Assembly (NCBI RefSeq): GCF_023856365.1
Contig: NC_064536.1
Coordinates: forward strand, 39,377,276 to 39,441,275
Origin: Brienomyrus brachyistius
Taxonomy: Eukaryota > Chordata > Actinopteri > Osteoglossiformes > Mormyridae
Length of the DNA stretch: 64,000 nt
Direction: 5' to 3'
Both the position numbers and the translations under genes were made by a program. The notes beneath the pieces were generated by a model. The model saw nothing but the letters and a program-made list of their open reading frames with translations. It searched no databases and had not been told where the DNA came from. Shown here piece after piece: positions 23,431 to 34,557 of the stretch; the stretch's first letter is position 1, and each line of letters begins with the position of its first letter.

Positions 23431-24500
23431 TCAGACACAGCCAACCCCTCTGCGTCCCTAGACGAGGCCCTGGAACTGGCTTTGGAGAGAGAAATTGTGG
23501 GCAGCAAGGTGGCGGGGAACGAGGCGGGAGAAATCAACCAAGCTGTAAACGCCAAAGGGCTTGGAGGACCCAGGCCCTCAGGTTTACTTCCTGGAGGCAG
23601 ACTGCCTGTAGGCTGACAGGCAGCAGCACCCCCCCCCACCCCTCAATCCTCAGACAGTGTCCCAAGTTCACCGCCACCCAGGGTTCCGCCAAGGGCACGC
23701 ATAGCCGGGAAGATGTGGGCCAACTAGGTTAATTTCCGGAACTTCCTTGTTGACACCGGGGAGGTGGCCCTGCTGCCACCTGCTGCAGAGGTTGTGACTA
23801 CGGATTGGACTCACAGAGGCAACTTCTGTCACATACCCACCATAGTGATGTGAGTCGCATGTACTGCCCTAGTCCATACAGGTTCCACTGCAACCCTGGT
23901 GAGACCAGACACTGTCTAGAACTGACATTGGTGCAGGTGAGAACAATGACTGGTGACCTGGCCCCTTTAAGAGGGACGGGGTTGTTCCCTTTTGACATGG
24001 GGGGTTTAGTTGTGAATAGTAACTATGGGGATGGCTGACATGCTCGATCCCTCCATCCTGGGCCTGAATTTCCCCCGGAGCACGGCATGTGTGCTGGACT
24101 TTGGGCACAACATGCTGAGATTCCCTGCGGTCCATGTGTACAGTGGGGCCGCTGGCCCCGCAGCCTCTGCAGCTGACTGCCCACCCCTTACTGCCACTGG
24201 GCCTGTACCTCCACATCAGCTAGAGATCCCTTCCTCTGCTACAGTCACATGGGCCCCTGAGCCCACATGTGTCCCCTCCAGTGTAGCGCTGCAGCCTCAC
24301 TCACTTCACTGGAGTCTAACGGGGTTTACCAGAGCGACTTACCAGAAGCTGCCATTGGAGGAGCCCATGATGACCACACGGTTGCCCTTGTGCCACTGCA
24401 ATCCCACTGCCCTGGTCCTCTACCTCACACCATTGATCCCCTGCCCCACCCATACGGTTGTGTGCCTCTTCAGGTTTGCAGCCTCCTCCTGCACTGAGCG
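23431..24500 (+). mobile_element. Ty3/Gypsy-like gag-protease remnant, unit A
   Basis: Conceptual translation near 23730 gives LVDTGEVALLPP, an aspartic-protease active-site pattern. About 300 bp later DPSILGLNFPRSTACVLDFG matches the conserved ILG.DFL...VLDFG region of Gypsy-type proteases. An upstream gag-like stretch (SLDEALELALEREIV) fits. Stops and frame changes are frequent, no LTR was found, and unit B lacks the segment. Confidence 0.5.
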
Positions 24501-25240
24501 GCCATTTCAGAAGTTTAATTATTTAATTATACAGTAATACACACGTTTTCAACCATTAAAAACATTATCCAGACTTAAAGTCACTTGAATAAAAATATTT
24601 AAAAACTTGTTAGCATTTCAATATAGTATCTGGTTGGACTGTGTACTTCCTCTTTGTTTACATGGATAACATAACACTCACAGCACAAAGTATGCTGTCC
24701 TCAGCATTCGTATCTCCGCAACATTCCAAAGATCCATCATAGGCCTTTAGTCTAAAAACAAGCTAATATGGTCACTGAGAACCTTTGCGTCCATTGATTT
24801 CCATCAGCTGTGTTTGGAACGTTCGAAAGAATTTCTGAGGCTACTGAACAGAGCCAGGGTTGTCAGCTCTCACCCATCTGGTGTGACACTCACACCTTCA
24901 GACTCTCACGCTCACGCAAGAAATCTTATTAAATCTTAGGGCAAATCTATATTATTTCATTATAAACCTAAAATTCGCTATATCAAAAGCACTGGGGTAC
25001 TTTGAAAACCCTGCAAACTATTTACAAAGTAATAAAACTGTTACGTACATGTAAATCTGTGTGCATACTTGTTTCAAACTGAAAATCTTATGCCAGCCAG
25101 CTAAACAAATTAGACAACCCTGCTACAGGCCGCTCTGTTCAGTTTTCGCTGAATGCTAAGGGTTCCCAGGCAAGCTACTGACCCTCCAAATTTCACAGAC
25201 CTCTCGGCCACCCAGTAATCTGTAACTTTAGTGCTGAAAG
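24501..25240. other. Non-coding stretch between retroelement remnants
   Basis: I see no exon, RNA gene or recognisable repeat end here. Confidence 0.4.
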
Positions 25241-25795
25241 CTTGACAGTGAGTGTATCATGTGAGGCAGCTGTGGAAATACAGACTCTCCTCTGTGCCTC
25301 AAAAAACTTTCTACAGCGGCAATGTGGGATCTGTGCTCTCCGGGAGCATAACTGCTCGGTACGGCAGCTCCAGCTCTGAGGGCCGCCGAGTCCCGCTGAG
25401 GGTGATACCATGCGCCCAGAGAATCACCAGGACAGAACTGCCGCCCTGCATAAGTCCCCGGGGCCTTATGGCCGGGACTGAGAAGCCGAGGAGAAGCTTC
25501 TACCCCCAGGCCAGTAGGATCATTAACATCACAGATTAAAAGCTAAAATATGCTATAACTACAATCTGTACTTTAAACATTTCTACATATTTTTTATACA
25601 TTTTCATCTTTACTTTTTATATACCTTTTATTGTTATATTTTCTTATTATCTTTCTGTAGTTTCAGTTAATTCACGTTGTTTAATTTTGATGTCCTTTTA
25701 CTAGTGTGTTTATTACACCGACTGGAGTAACGACAATTTCATTTCGCTGCCAGTGTACCACTACATTTGTACGACAAATAAAAATCTTGAATTTA
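25241..25795 (+). mobile_element. Rex1/L2-type LINE 3' end
   Basis: The frame at 25252-25539 has VLSGSITARYGSSSSEGRR and ends SFYPQASRIIN, the degraded C-terminus of a Rex1/L2-type LINE. A 3' UTR ends 'gacaaataaaaatcttgaat', a typical tail for these elements. 5'-truncated; not found in unit B. Confidence 0.62.
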
Positions 25796-25810
25796 TTGTG
25801 TTACCCCCAT

Positions 25811-27109
25811 CACATTATTTAATGTGTTCCTCATGAATTTCATTGTTTTCCTCAAAATAAACACGTATTCTAATTTTGGTTCTTGCAACACATTTCCAAA
25901 AAAGTTGGGACAGGAGCGATTTAGGGCCAGTAGTGAGGTAAATTGGTTAAATAATGATGTGATTTGAAACAAGTGATGTCAACAGGTGATTGTAATTATG
26001 ATTTGGTACAAAAGCAGCACAAATACGTGAGAAAATTATTGAAATGTTTAAAAACAATGTTCCTCAAAGAACGACAGGAAGAGATTTGGATATTTCACTT
26101 TCATCAGTGCATACCATAATTAAAAGATTGAAGGAATCTGAAGCAATTTCAGTGCGTAAAGGACAAGGAAGCAAGCCTAAGTTGAACTACCGTGATCTCC
26201 GATCCCTCAGCATCCCACTGCATCAAGAATCGTCATTCATCTATAAGCGATATGACCACATATGACTACTTTGGCAAACCTTTGTCAAGTACCACAATAC
26301 GTAGTTACATCCACAAATGCCAGTTAAAATTGTACTGTGCCGAAAGCAAGCCCCATCTTAACAGTGTCCAGAAGCGCCGTCGGCTTCTCTGGGCTCAGAA
26401 CGCATCTGAGTTGGACCATCACACAGTGAAAACGTGTACTGTGGTCAGATGAATCAGTATTTCAGGTATTTTTTGTGAGAAATGGATGCCGTGTGCTCCA
26501 GACCAAAGAAGAAAAGGATCACCCAGACTGTTACCAGCAATAAGTCCAAAAGCCAGGGTCTGTCATGGTATGGGGTTGTGTCAGTGCCCTTGGCAAAGGT
26601 AACTTGCAGTTCTGTGATGGCACCATTAATGCTGAAAAGTACATAGAGATTTTGGAGCACAATATGTTACCTTCAAGAAGACATTTTTTCCAGGGACGCC
26701 CATGCATTTTTCAACAAACAATGCGAAACCACATTCTGCACACATTACAAAGTCCTGGCTGAGGAAGAGGGTATGGGTACTTGACTGCCTGCAGTCCCGA
26801 CCTGTCTCCAATAGAGAATGTGTGGTTCATTTTGAAGCGCAATATGTGACAACGAAGACCCCATACTGTTGTCCGCTTTAAGACTTGTTTGCAGGAAGAA
26901 TGGGACAAAATTACACCTGAAACACTACATCACTTGGTGTCTTCAGTCCCTAAATGTCTTTTAAGTGTTGTGAAAAGGAATGGCGACATTACAAAGTACT
27001 AAATGCTTTACTGTCCCAACTTTTTTTGAAATGTGTTCTAAGAACCAAAATTGGAATACGTGTTTGAAAAAGAACAATGAAATTCACGAGGAACACATTA
27101 AATAATGTG
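25811..27109 (+). mobile_element. Tc1/mariner-type transposon, decayed
   Basis: Terminal inverted repeats of about 90 bp: cacattatttaatgtgttcc at 25811 and its exact complement ending at 27109, followed inward by 'aaaagttgggacag' at both ends. Length of about 1.3 kb fits the family. Not seen in unit B. Confidence 0.85.
26044..26970 (+). pseudogene. Tc1-like transposase pseudogene
   Basis: ATG at 26044 starts the helix-turn-helix region (TTGRDLDISLSSVHTIIKRL). Later frames give VMVWGCVSALGKGNL and, near 26785-26845, SPDLSPIENVW, the hallmark carrying the last catalytic residues of the DDE triad. Frameshifts and stops separate these pieces, so the gene is dead. Confidence 0.82.
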
Positions 27110-27151
27110 CTGTTGTATTGTTTTCAATGTAATACAGGTCAAAGATAATTT

Positions 27152-27225
27152 AACAAAGTGCTGTTTTCAGTTTGATTTTCATTTTACATACCATCCCAAC
27201 TTTTTCTGATTTGGGGTTGTAAAAT
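27152..27225. mobile_element. Second mariner-type terminal repeat, unit A
   Basis: 'catcccaactttttctgatt' followed by 'tggggttgta' is a common fish Tc1/mariner terminal repeat. It recurs in unit B at 49855-49920, so it predates the duplication. Confidence 0.55.
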
Positions 27226-27310
27226 GTGAACACAAAAGCTTTTTTTGTGTGAACATTATAAAACAGATTAATTCGTATTAAACAATTTCAAAGACATAGA
27301 CATCTAATAT

Positions 27311-27423
27311 TGTTGTTATTTTTATTTTTTGTAACTTCTGTCGGTGCTGTGCTCTTGGAATCCGAATTTCCCAGAGGAATCTACCCGAGGGATTAATAAA
27401 GTTTTCTATCTATCTATCTATCT
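27311..27423 (+). mobile_element. Short 5'-truncated LINE tail, unit A only
   Basis: The insert contains 'cccgagggattaataaagtt' followed by (CTAT)n, the 3' end of an L2-type LINE. ATCTAATAT is duplicated at its two ends (27302-27310 and 27424-27432). Unit B has a single ATCTAATAT at 49995-50003. Confidence 0.82.
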
Positions 27424-27432
27424 ATCTAATAT

Positions 27433-28472
27433 GTGTGTGTCTGTGAGAGAGAGCATTTCAATTAATGCCTATAGTTCAATATTTGTTATATGTGCTGAAT
27501 TTCATGGTCATCATTTTGGAAAAAAAGCTACCTAAACCATACGGGACTTAGAAATGGGTTAAAACTGACAGGACGATACCAGATATCAAATTGTATAGTT
27601 AGGATGAATGTACTGTTAAACATCAGCACCATTGGAGGAGTCATGCATGGTGAGGCAGGGGGATATCTGTACATTAATGGGCGATGCATTACTGGGGATC
27701 TTTGGCGCCACCTTTTGACCAGTTACAGTCGTCATCAACATTAAAAAAACATTTCCATTTCCACTGCGTGAAAAAACAAATTGCACCCTATTTATAGAGT
27801 GGGAGACTACTTTTTGCAAGGATTTATATCTCCTGAAATTGCTTCTTCACAGATAAGCACCAGAATGTTCTTTTCCCAGATGGTAGTAGGGACAAAATCT
27901 CCTACCACTGATAATTCTGACCATACACAAATTTTTATTTTTCTGCGTCTTGCGATTTTACCGTATCAAAAATAACCAGTAAATCCTATTATTATCCTGC
28001 TACCCCCACTCTACCAAAACTCATGAAATGATATGATACATTTGGAGGAGGAAGATTTCTAATTGATCCTTTATACCCACCAACCAGACCAGTATAAGAA
28101 GCTGTATGATGTAAAGCCTCTTTAAATGGGAACAGACTACTTCCGTTTATTGTAATAAGTATCTCATAAATTTGACTTTACACTTGTGCATGGTATTGAT
28201 AGATTTTGAAAGTTAATTACTTAACACAATTCTTATTAAAATTGTTCATTATACAACCTGAATGTCTCAAGGTAGCACATTAGTACAAAAGACGCTGTAT
28301 GATGTATTATTGTAGCAGTCAGATGTTATTTTAACCAATGTACAGGTTTACCTTTAATTTAATTCTACAAACATAATCAAAATCACTTGTGAAAAAGACA
28401 TTTAGTCATTTACTAAGGCAGATACAACCTGTGGAAGCACAGCTAAAAGCATACCATCACCCATTATAGAGT
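27433..28472. other. Non-coding end of unit A
   Basis: AT-rich DNA with short open frames. No exon or repeat family recognised. It has no counterpart at the right end of unit B. Confidence 0.45.
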
Positions 28473-28564
28473 GACCCATTGTCTTTGTAACTGAGTAATC
28501 ACAACTAAGTGCAATTTACTATAATGAAACTGTACACAGAAACTGTAAAGGAAAAGGTAATTTA

Positions 28565-28825
28565 TTATGATGAAATGCTTCCAAAATGCCCAGTGTGCTT
28601 CAGCGTTTCTCCTTTTCTCCAGTCGTCGACAGGTCCTGTGTTTATTAGGTGATCTGTGATGTAGGAGATCCTGAGAATGACTGCTGCTCCAAGGATGATT
28701 GGCAGGTGGCTTTTCCCAGGAACAGCGGGCTGGAGATGTAAAGGTGGGATGGAGAAAATAAAGTGTAGGGGAATACAGAGTACAAACAACCATAAGAAAC
28801 ACACGGCCCATGGCCATATGTCCAC
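28565..28825 (-). CDS. Candidate terminal exon of a membrane protein, unit B copy
   Basis: Counterpart of the frame at 93-332, with the same stop and overlapping AATAAA. It reads a few residues further upstream because of a base difference in the acceptor region. Family not recognised. Its persistence in both units is weak evidence for coding, given how similar the units are overall. Confidence 0.25.
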   Translation of the reverse strand: MDIWPWAVCFLWLFVLCIPLHFIFSIPPLHLQPAVPGKSHLPIILGAAVILRISYITDHLINTGPVDDWRKGETLKHTGHFGSISS

Positions 28826-29700
28826 AAGACAACCACCCGCCCAACCCGAGAGGGAGCCTACGAGGGACTAAGGGGGGCCCAACCCCTGTAAAAGGAGGTC
28901 CGCATAGGGGGGACAGACAGCGAGCCCCCCAGTCCCTCCCGCAAGCCCTCCACCGAGGGAAGCGGGTCCAGGGCCAAAGGGCCCCATCAACCGGGAACAC
29001 TCCCCTGGCGGACGGTCCCCCCAGCCCGCTCCCCGGCAGGACGGATCACCGCCCACTGTTGCGACCCGGCACGTCCCCCCCCTCCCCGACACTGCAGGAT
29101 GATCTAAGGGAGACCCATACAAACAAAGTGCAGCGGACCTGCGTCAACTGGGGAGCGGCAGACCCCCCGCCCAGCCCAGACCGAACCCTACAATTCGCCT
29201 AGAAGGGCTCAGAGCATCCCTAGATACCCCGGACCGCCTGCCAGGGCCCCACCACGGCGCAGCAGAGCCAAGGACCACCCAGCCCGCAGCCCACAAGAGG
29301 AGACGGCCCACACCGGCCAGGGCCGTCTTCTACCTGCCGGGCCACCCCACACGCGCAGGGCCAGAGACAGAGAGTTAGGGGGGACCTCTCAGCCCCCACT
29401 GATTCCCCGTCCCATGTTAATGTGAAGTGTGCATGTACATGTGTGAGAGACTTGTGTGTTTATGTCTACAATACATTAAAATTAGTGGGTGCAGTTCGAG
29501 TATGAGGGCCCCACCACTGGCAGATGGCAGAGTCCCCCATCCCCCTCCCTGCACCCCAAGGCCCTAATGTAGCATGGACTGTGTATATAACTAAAGTGCA
29601 AAAAGCAGGTGAACAGTCGAGGCACGGGCACCCCACCGCTGGCAGACGGCAGAGCCCCACCTGCCTAAACCCACCTCCTCAGCCCTAGTGTCATGTGGTG
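28812..29700. repeat. C-rich low-complexity block, unit B
   Basis: Copy of the block at 340-1256 without the short C-rich segment found in A, and continuous with the downstream flank because no piggyBac is inserted here. No convincing coding sequence. Confidence 0.6.
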
Positions 29701-30071
29701 TCTAATGTGCAAGTAAAACCTCCCCACTGCCCCTCAAAGCTCTAGTGTTGTATGAAATGTGGTGTCCGGCCCAGGGGAGCAATAAGGGCGTGCAGGAGTG
29801 GCCCCCCCCCGGCACCGGGGCCAGATCCCCGACTGGCCCCGATTAGTCCTCATCCCCGACCCCAGACAACCGGCAGGGGCGGCCAACCGAGGGGGTTCAG
29901 GGGCGCCACATTAACAATTGTTAATAAACATTCCACTATACATCTCAAAATTTAGCACACTTAATTCATTATCTTTGATACTGTTTCAAACATTTAATGT
30001 TCCCCAAACAGCAGCAGAAGAACCACAGCTTCATCTTCCTTGTATTTTGGCTCTTCTCTGTGTCAAGAGCT

Positions 30072-30416
30072 CTACAAGCTCAACTTTAATATTAATTTTC
30101 CACCACTTCTACATCTTCTATCTATACCAGACCCACATCTATCTCTACACCGCCAGTTTCCTCTCTGAAGAGTCTCAGAAACAATGCCAGCATTGCCTAT
30201 CACTCTCACACCCTCACCTCCCTTACACCAGTCCGTCACACCTCCCAGTCCCCCCATAACCTCCCCAGCCTGGACAGTGGGGGGTGTCGCTGGTGAGCAC
30301 TCCTCCAAACCTTTCCTCTCTCCCCAGTCGATCACCTCGTCCCACAGGTCCCAGGCTCCCCAGTGCTGGTCGTTGGTCCAGGAAACAGCTTTCGGAATTT
30401 TCATTCTGGTTAACAT
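30072..30416 (-). CDS. Open frame of unknown nature, unit B
   Basis: Twin of the frame at 4193-4537 with the same predicted 114-residue product. Family not recognised; could be chance. Confidence 0.2.
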   Translation of the reverse strand: MLTRMKIPKAVSWTNDQHWGAWDLWDEVIDWGERKGLEECSPATPPTVQAGEVMGGLGGVTDWCKGGEGVRVIGNAGIVSETLQRGNWRCRDRCGSGIDRRCRSGGKLILKLSL

Positions 30417-31216
30417 AATTAACTAGCCGTCTGTGATACTCTCAAAGCCAAACTAGACACTGTGTATTTTCAACGTACTCCAGACATTTGCTAAATGCTA
30501 TTCACCAAGAATGCCTATGGAAAGGGATGGAGCCTTCATTGGCTGCTCGTGGCATCGAGGCTACTCCGATAGAAGCGGCCAAATTGCTAAAACTGTTTCA
30601 CAACCTATACAGTAACGCTGGCGAAATCAGGACGCTGCTTCGGTACGTTATAACATCGCCATGGTAATGAACCCAGCAAACGGTTAATCTTACTTCAACA
30701 ACATGGGACATTTAAAAAGTAAACGTATAGGGGCTCTTTTCAGAATAACATCTTCAGATGAAACGCATTACGACAGACCGGATGAGTAAAACCAATCATA
30801 TCAACCATAAGGCTTGTTGTTTTTAAGTTTAACACAATTATTTTCTCTTACAATTTAAATATAAACAATCACATTACGAAAAATGGCCACAGCATCTACA
30901 GTTTAAGCTACTAATTTTAAATATATTTCAATTATATTTTGCGGCAATATTTGCATGAACTATATCACGACATACAATGAAATATATAATTAACTATGCT
31001 AACAAAACATAATCTGAAGAAATAGCAAGAAACATACGAAGAGATGCTTCTCACCGCTGCGCCATCGCTCTGTCAGAAAGTTTATGTTCAAACTGCACTG
31101 ATTTTGTTTCTATGGAAACCAGCGAAATTTTTCATTGGTCGAAAGGATGAAGATATGTACTGACGCAATTTTCAACGAATGAAAACGAGAATTAATTGTC
31201 AGGGCGGGACGAATTT

Positions 31217-31361
31217 GAAGGTGAACCAATCAATAGTAGTATGTTTAGCTCGTGCTTGTTTTGGCTGAGCGTGATTGGATTTGTTGATCTAACCGCCTTC
31301 AAGCCCGTAAACCATGTATCTACTTGTCAATGGGAAACCACGCAGTTCTGTCTATAAATAC
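31217..31361 (+). promoter_or_regulatory. Promoter-like CCAAT/TATA cluster, unit B
   Basis: Same CCAAT, inverted CCAAT and TATAAATA (31353-31360) arrangement as in unit A. No downstream gene identified. Confidence 0.2.
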
Positions 31362-31799
31362 TGACTGTAATTTTATTATGACATTATGTCTTTGCTACGC
31401 AGTATTACGGTAATGCGTAATACCGCGATGTTTGGGGTGCCCCGCTGTTTTTTTTCCATAGCTGACGAACGCAATTAGCATTTTAGCCACGTTGGTAGGT
31501 ACGCTTTTGAGAAAGAACACTATAGTTCTTGTTATTCACATTCTGTGTCCTGGTGTTTTTAATTTCTCATAATGTGAACAATGATATGTCATATACAAGT
31601 TTTTTGAGAGACTAAATTTTGGTTTGATTTATAATTTATTTAATGGTAAATAAAGTTCTTATATAGCCATTTTAGAATTAGTGCAGTCTTTCGTTTAGAA
31701 TTAGTGCAATATTCTTAAAAACTGCATGTTCAAACCAAACGCCATGCCATAATAACTGCTTTACAGATATTTCATTCAGGAATCTATGGAGGGTATACT

Positions 31800-32415
31800 G
31801 TAGGTAGGCCTGTTTGTGTGTGTGTGTGCGCGCGTTTGGGTGGGTGGTTATGTACATAGTGCTATAAAAACATGTTATTTTGACTTTGTAGGGACATGTT
31901 TTCGGTCCCGAAAGTAAGAAGATACTGAATTTTATTAAATTCTTTGAATGCAGCCAAAGGAATAATTCAAAAACTCTTGCATTTTATTTGGTTGCTTACT
32001 GTTACTGCTTGGTAACTACTGCAATGTTTAAGGTTGCCATAGTTAGGATTGTGGTTACGCCCATACAAATGAATGGAGAATCCCCACAAAGATTCAAATA
32101 CCTACTCTGTGTGTGTGTGTGGATTAGGTGTATATTACATTGTGGGGACCAAATGTCCCCCACAGTGTGACAAAAACCCCGTTATTTTGATGTTTTGGGG
32201 GGCATTTTCAGGTACTCACAAAGATCTGTAAATACAGTCAAAAAACTAAAAATGCCAAAAGTCTTGTATTTGGTTTGGTTACATATGGTTAAGGTTAGGG
32301 GTTGGTAGGGGTTAAAGTTGTCATGTTGGGATTACAGTTTTCCCCATAGAAATGAATGGAGAGTCCCCACGAAGATATAATTACACAGCTGTGTGTGTGT
32401 GTGTGTTGTGTGTGG
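31800..32415. repeat. Two degenerate repeat copies with TG microsatellites, unit B
   Basis: Counterpart of 5930-6540 with shorter TG tracts near 32107-32122 and a different length near 32391-32410. Confidence 0.55.
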
Positions 32416-32857
32416 TATCAGATCAGTCCCTGAGAGTTCAGTAGTCAGGCGCCATGTTTCTGAGTCTGGTTGTGGAGGCCTGAATGCTTTTCCAGATGCC
32501 AGAGTGAAAAGATTATGTGAGGGGTGGGTGCGGTCATCCACAATGTTGGTGGCTTTGCGGATGGAGCGTTTGATGTGAATGTCCATGATGGAGGGGAGAG
32601 AGACTCTAATAATCTTCTCAGCTATCCTCACTATCCGCTGGTCTTATGATCTGAGGCAAGGCAGTTCCCAAATCAGACCGTGATGCAGCTGCTCAGGATG
32701 CTCTCAGTAGTTCCCCAGTAAAATGTTGTGAGGATGGGAGATGGACTTTTCTCAGCTTCCGCTGAAAGTAGAGGTGCTGCTGTGCTTTCTTGACTATGGA
32801 GCCTGTGTTGAGACAAACTTGTGTGTTGTTTTTGTTTGTCACATAGTGTAAAAATTG
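32330..32857 (-). mobile_element. Rex1/L2-type LINE fragment, unit B
   Basis: Same LINE C-terminal segment as unit A, but including about 150 bp more (32706-32857). The minus-strand translation of the extra part carries KKAQQHLYFQRKLRK, a recognisable LINE motif upstream of the tail. This shows the shorter version in A arose by deletion. Confidence 0.72.
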
Positions 32858-33197
32858 CCTAAGGAATCAAAAATGTGGTTCCATGGGGTTCCAGACAGTG
32901 ACCTTTTTTGGAGACAGTGAGACAAAATTTTATACCTAGGTGCACCAGTTATGATATTGGTCAGGTAGGCTGTGGTCTGTTAGTTGGTGACAAGTGGCTG
33001 GTGATCCATGCAACCCAAGCAGAAGTGAGCAGAACTTGTATCAGCCAAATAGACAGGAGAAAGCGGATTTTTCATTGGACTTCAGGACTCCTGAGTAACA
33101 GATAAAGACAGAGAAACAGCAAAGTTATGGAGAATCAGGAAGTAAGTGCCAGTCTGCGCAGATCTGAGGTCAGTGAGACACACATAAGGCTCCTCTG

Positions 33198-33229
33198 ATG
33201 CTCCTCTTCATCCGCTGATGGGCCTCCAG
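33198..33229 (+). pseudogene. Inverted, broken leader-exon copy, unit B
   Basis: Same broken leader as at 7172-7203, with the same internal loss, so the damage predates the duplication. Confidence 0.6.
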
Positions 33230-34525
33230 GTGAGAATCACAAATCAAACATAATAACAACTGACACAAAGGCCTGAGGTCAGACCCTCTGTATGCAGCAC
33301 ACAGTGTGTCTGCAGTCTCACCCTCACATCGTGTATTATGACATTTCTGCTTTTTAGATTAAGTGCCTGTCTGAGAATAACTTCTGCATCATGCTAATTA
33401 TTTAGCTGTTTCGTGCTCAAGGGCAAAAGAAAAATGAGGATTAAGTTAAATATATCAGAAATAAATTTCTAATATGACTCAAGGCCACAGTAAAGTGGAC
33501 CATCACATCAAGTAAGTACAAAACAGTCTTTACTAATACGCTAAGGGTTAAAACAACATATAAGATGTGCATAATCTGACAGTATATCAGCGTGAGAGCA
33601 AGGCTGGCCCTGGAAGTGGTGTGCATGTATGCAACGGCAGAGCAAAGTTAGAGACACCCGCTAAAAACTTTCATTTCATCTCACTTACTTCTTTTCCTTC
33701 TTTTTTTCCCTCCTAATCTGTCCATCCTCTTCGGCCAGCTCACCCACTGCAATACTTTACGGGTTAAAAATGAAATAAATAAATAAAATTTTTAAAATGA
33801 AATCGATCAACATGAGAGGCCTATACAGAGTTTATAGAGCCCCTCATGGTAAAGCAAACATGTTTGGCACAGCAGCGTATTCAGACCATGATTCTGCTAA
33901 AGCTGCCTTACAGGACAAAGGGAAAAAAAAGAAGAAGGTGGGGGTCAGTGCAGCAGTGGGTAGTTCAGGTCCAGAAAGTAAAAATCCGGACCAAGATTTA
34001 GTTTCAACCAAACATCTGAGTACTCTGTGTCTGTGACACTTTACACAATTAGTTGTTTGAAACAAAGTCCTGGACTGGATTTTTACTATCTGGACCTAAA
34101 CTATCCACTTCTGGATCAGTGTCATTCTTAAAGTCGTATTTCAACTTCTGGCAAAGTTCTCCCAGGAGCCCATCTCTGTTGTATGTACAGTCGGCATGTA
34201 ATTCATTCCTGCCCAGATCCCTGACAAACAGTTGGAGGCAGAATTACTTGTTATCAGAGTATGTGCATTTTTACACACACCAGCAGCTGTGACAGAATAA
34301 GATATTTCTTGTATACTGCTGCCACATAGTGGACACAAAGAAGACTGCAGTCAATTCTAAAATTAGTCAGTCAACATGCTACCACCACAGACTATAATCG
34401 GGAAGTAATCAAACTTCATGGAACAATATGAATATAAACATACAGATGTAGTAAGTATATTGTGCCAAATGTATCTTCATCTTAACTACGCTGAATGGTG
34501 GAGTCCCAGAGTAAGTGATCCTCAC

Positions 34526-34557
34526 CTGGAGGCCCATCAGTGAAGAAGAGGATGAAG
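34526..34557 (-). pseudogene. Truncated receptor leader exon, unit B
   Basis: It keeps the TCCTCTTCTTCACTGATGGG part and the GTGAGG donor but has lost the ATG and about 50 bp upstream that are present at 8448-8500. As the nearest leader upstream of the unit A receptor pseudogene (minus strand), it would be that gene's first exon, adding another lesion. Confidence 0.55.

Larger units (their letters stand above)
1..28472. repeat. Tandem segmental duplication, unit A
   Basis: The first bases of the window recur at 28473, and the match continues collinearly through Ig exons, introns and shared old repeats. Matching landmarks are the C-rich block (340/28812), the Rex-like LINE scrap (6455/32330), a leader exon (8423/34526), a terminal exon (11781/41336), Ig exons (13191/44177 and 13819/44805), the L1 target (15309/45396) and 27152/49850. 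The left edge lies outside the window, so the true unit start is unknown. Unit A carries several insertions that unit B lacks, and some deletions, including about 150 bp near 6830 and about 550 bp near 12080. Confidence 0.93.

Noticed and set aside
24025..24537. 170-codon frame as a possible cellular gene.
   Set aside because: Its N-terminal ILGLNF...VLDFG stretch and the upstream DTG motif point to a decayed retroelement protease; the rest is Pro-rich and unsupported.
33797..34036. 79-codon frame beginning MKSINMRGLYRVYR with a Lys-rich stretch.
   Set aside because: Not kept intact in the unit A copy at 7780-8028, and the Lys run is an A-rich tract. No family recognised.
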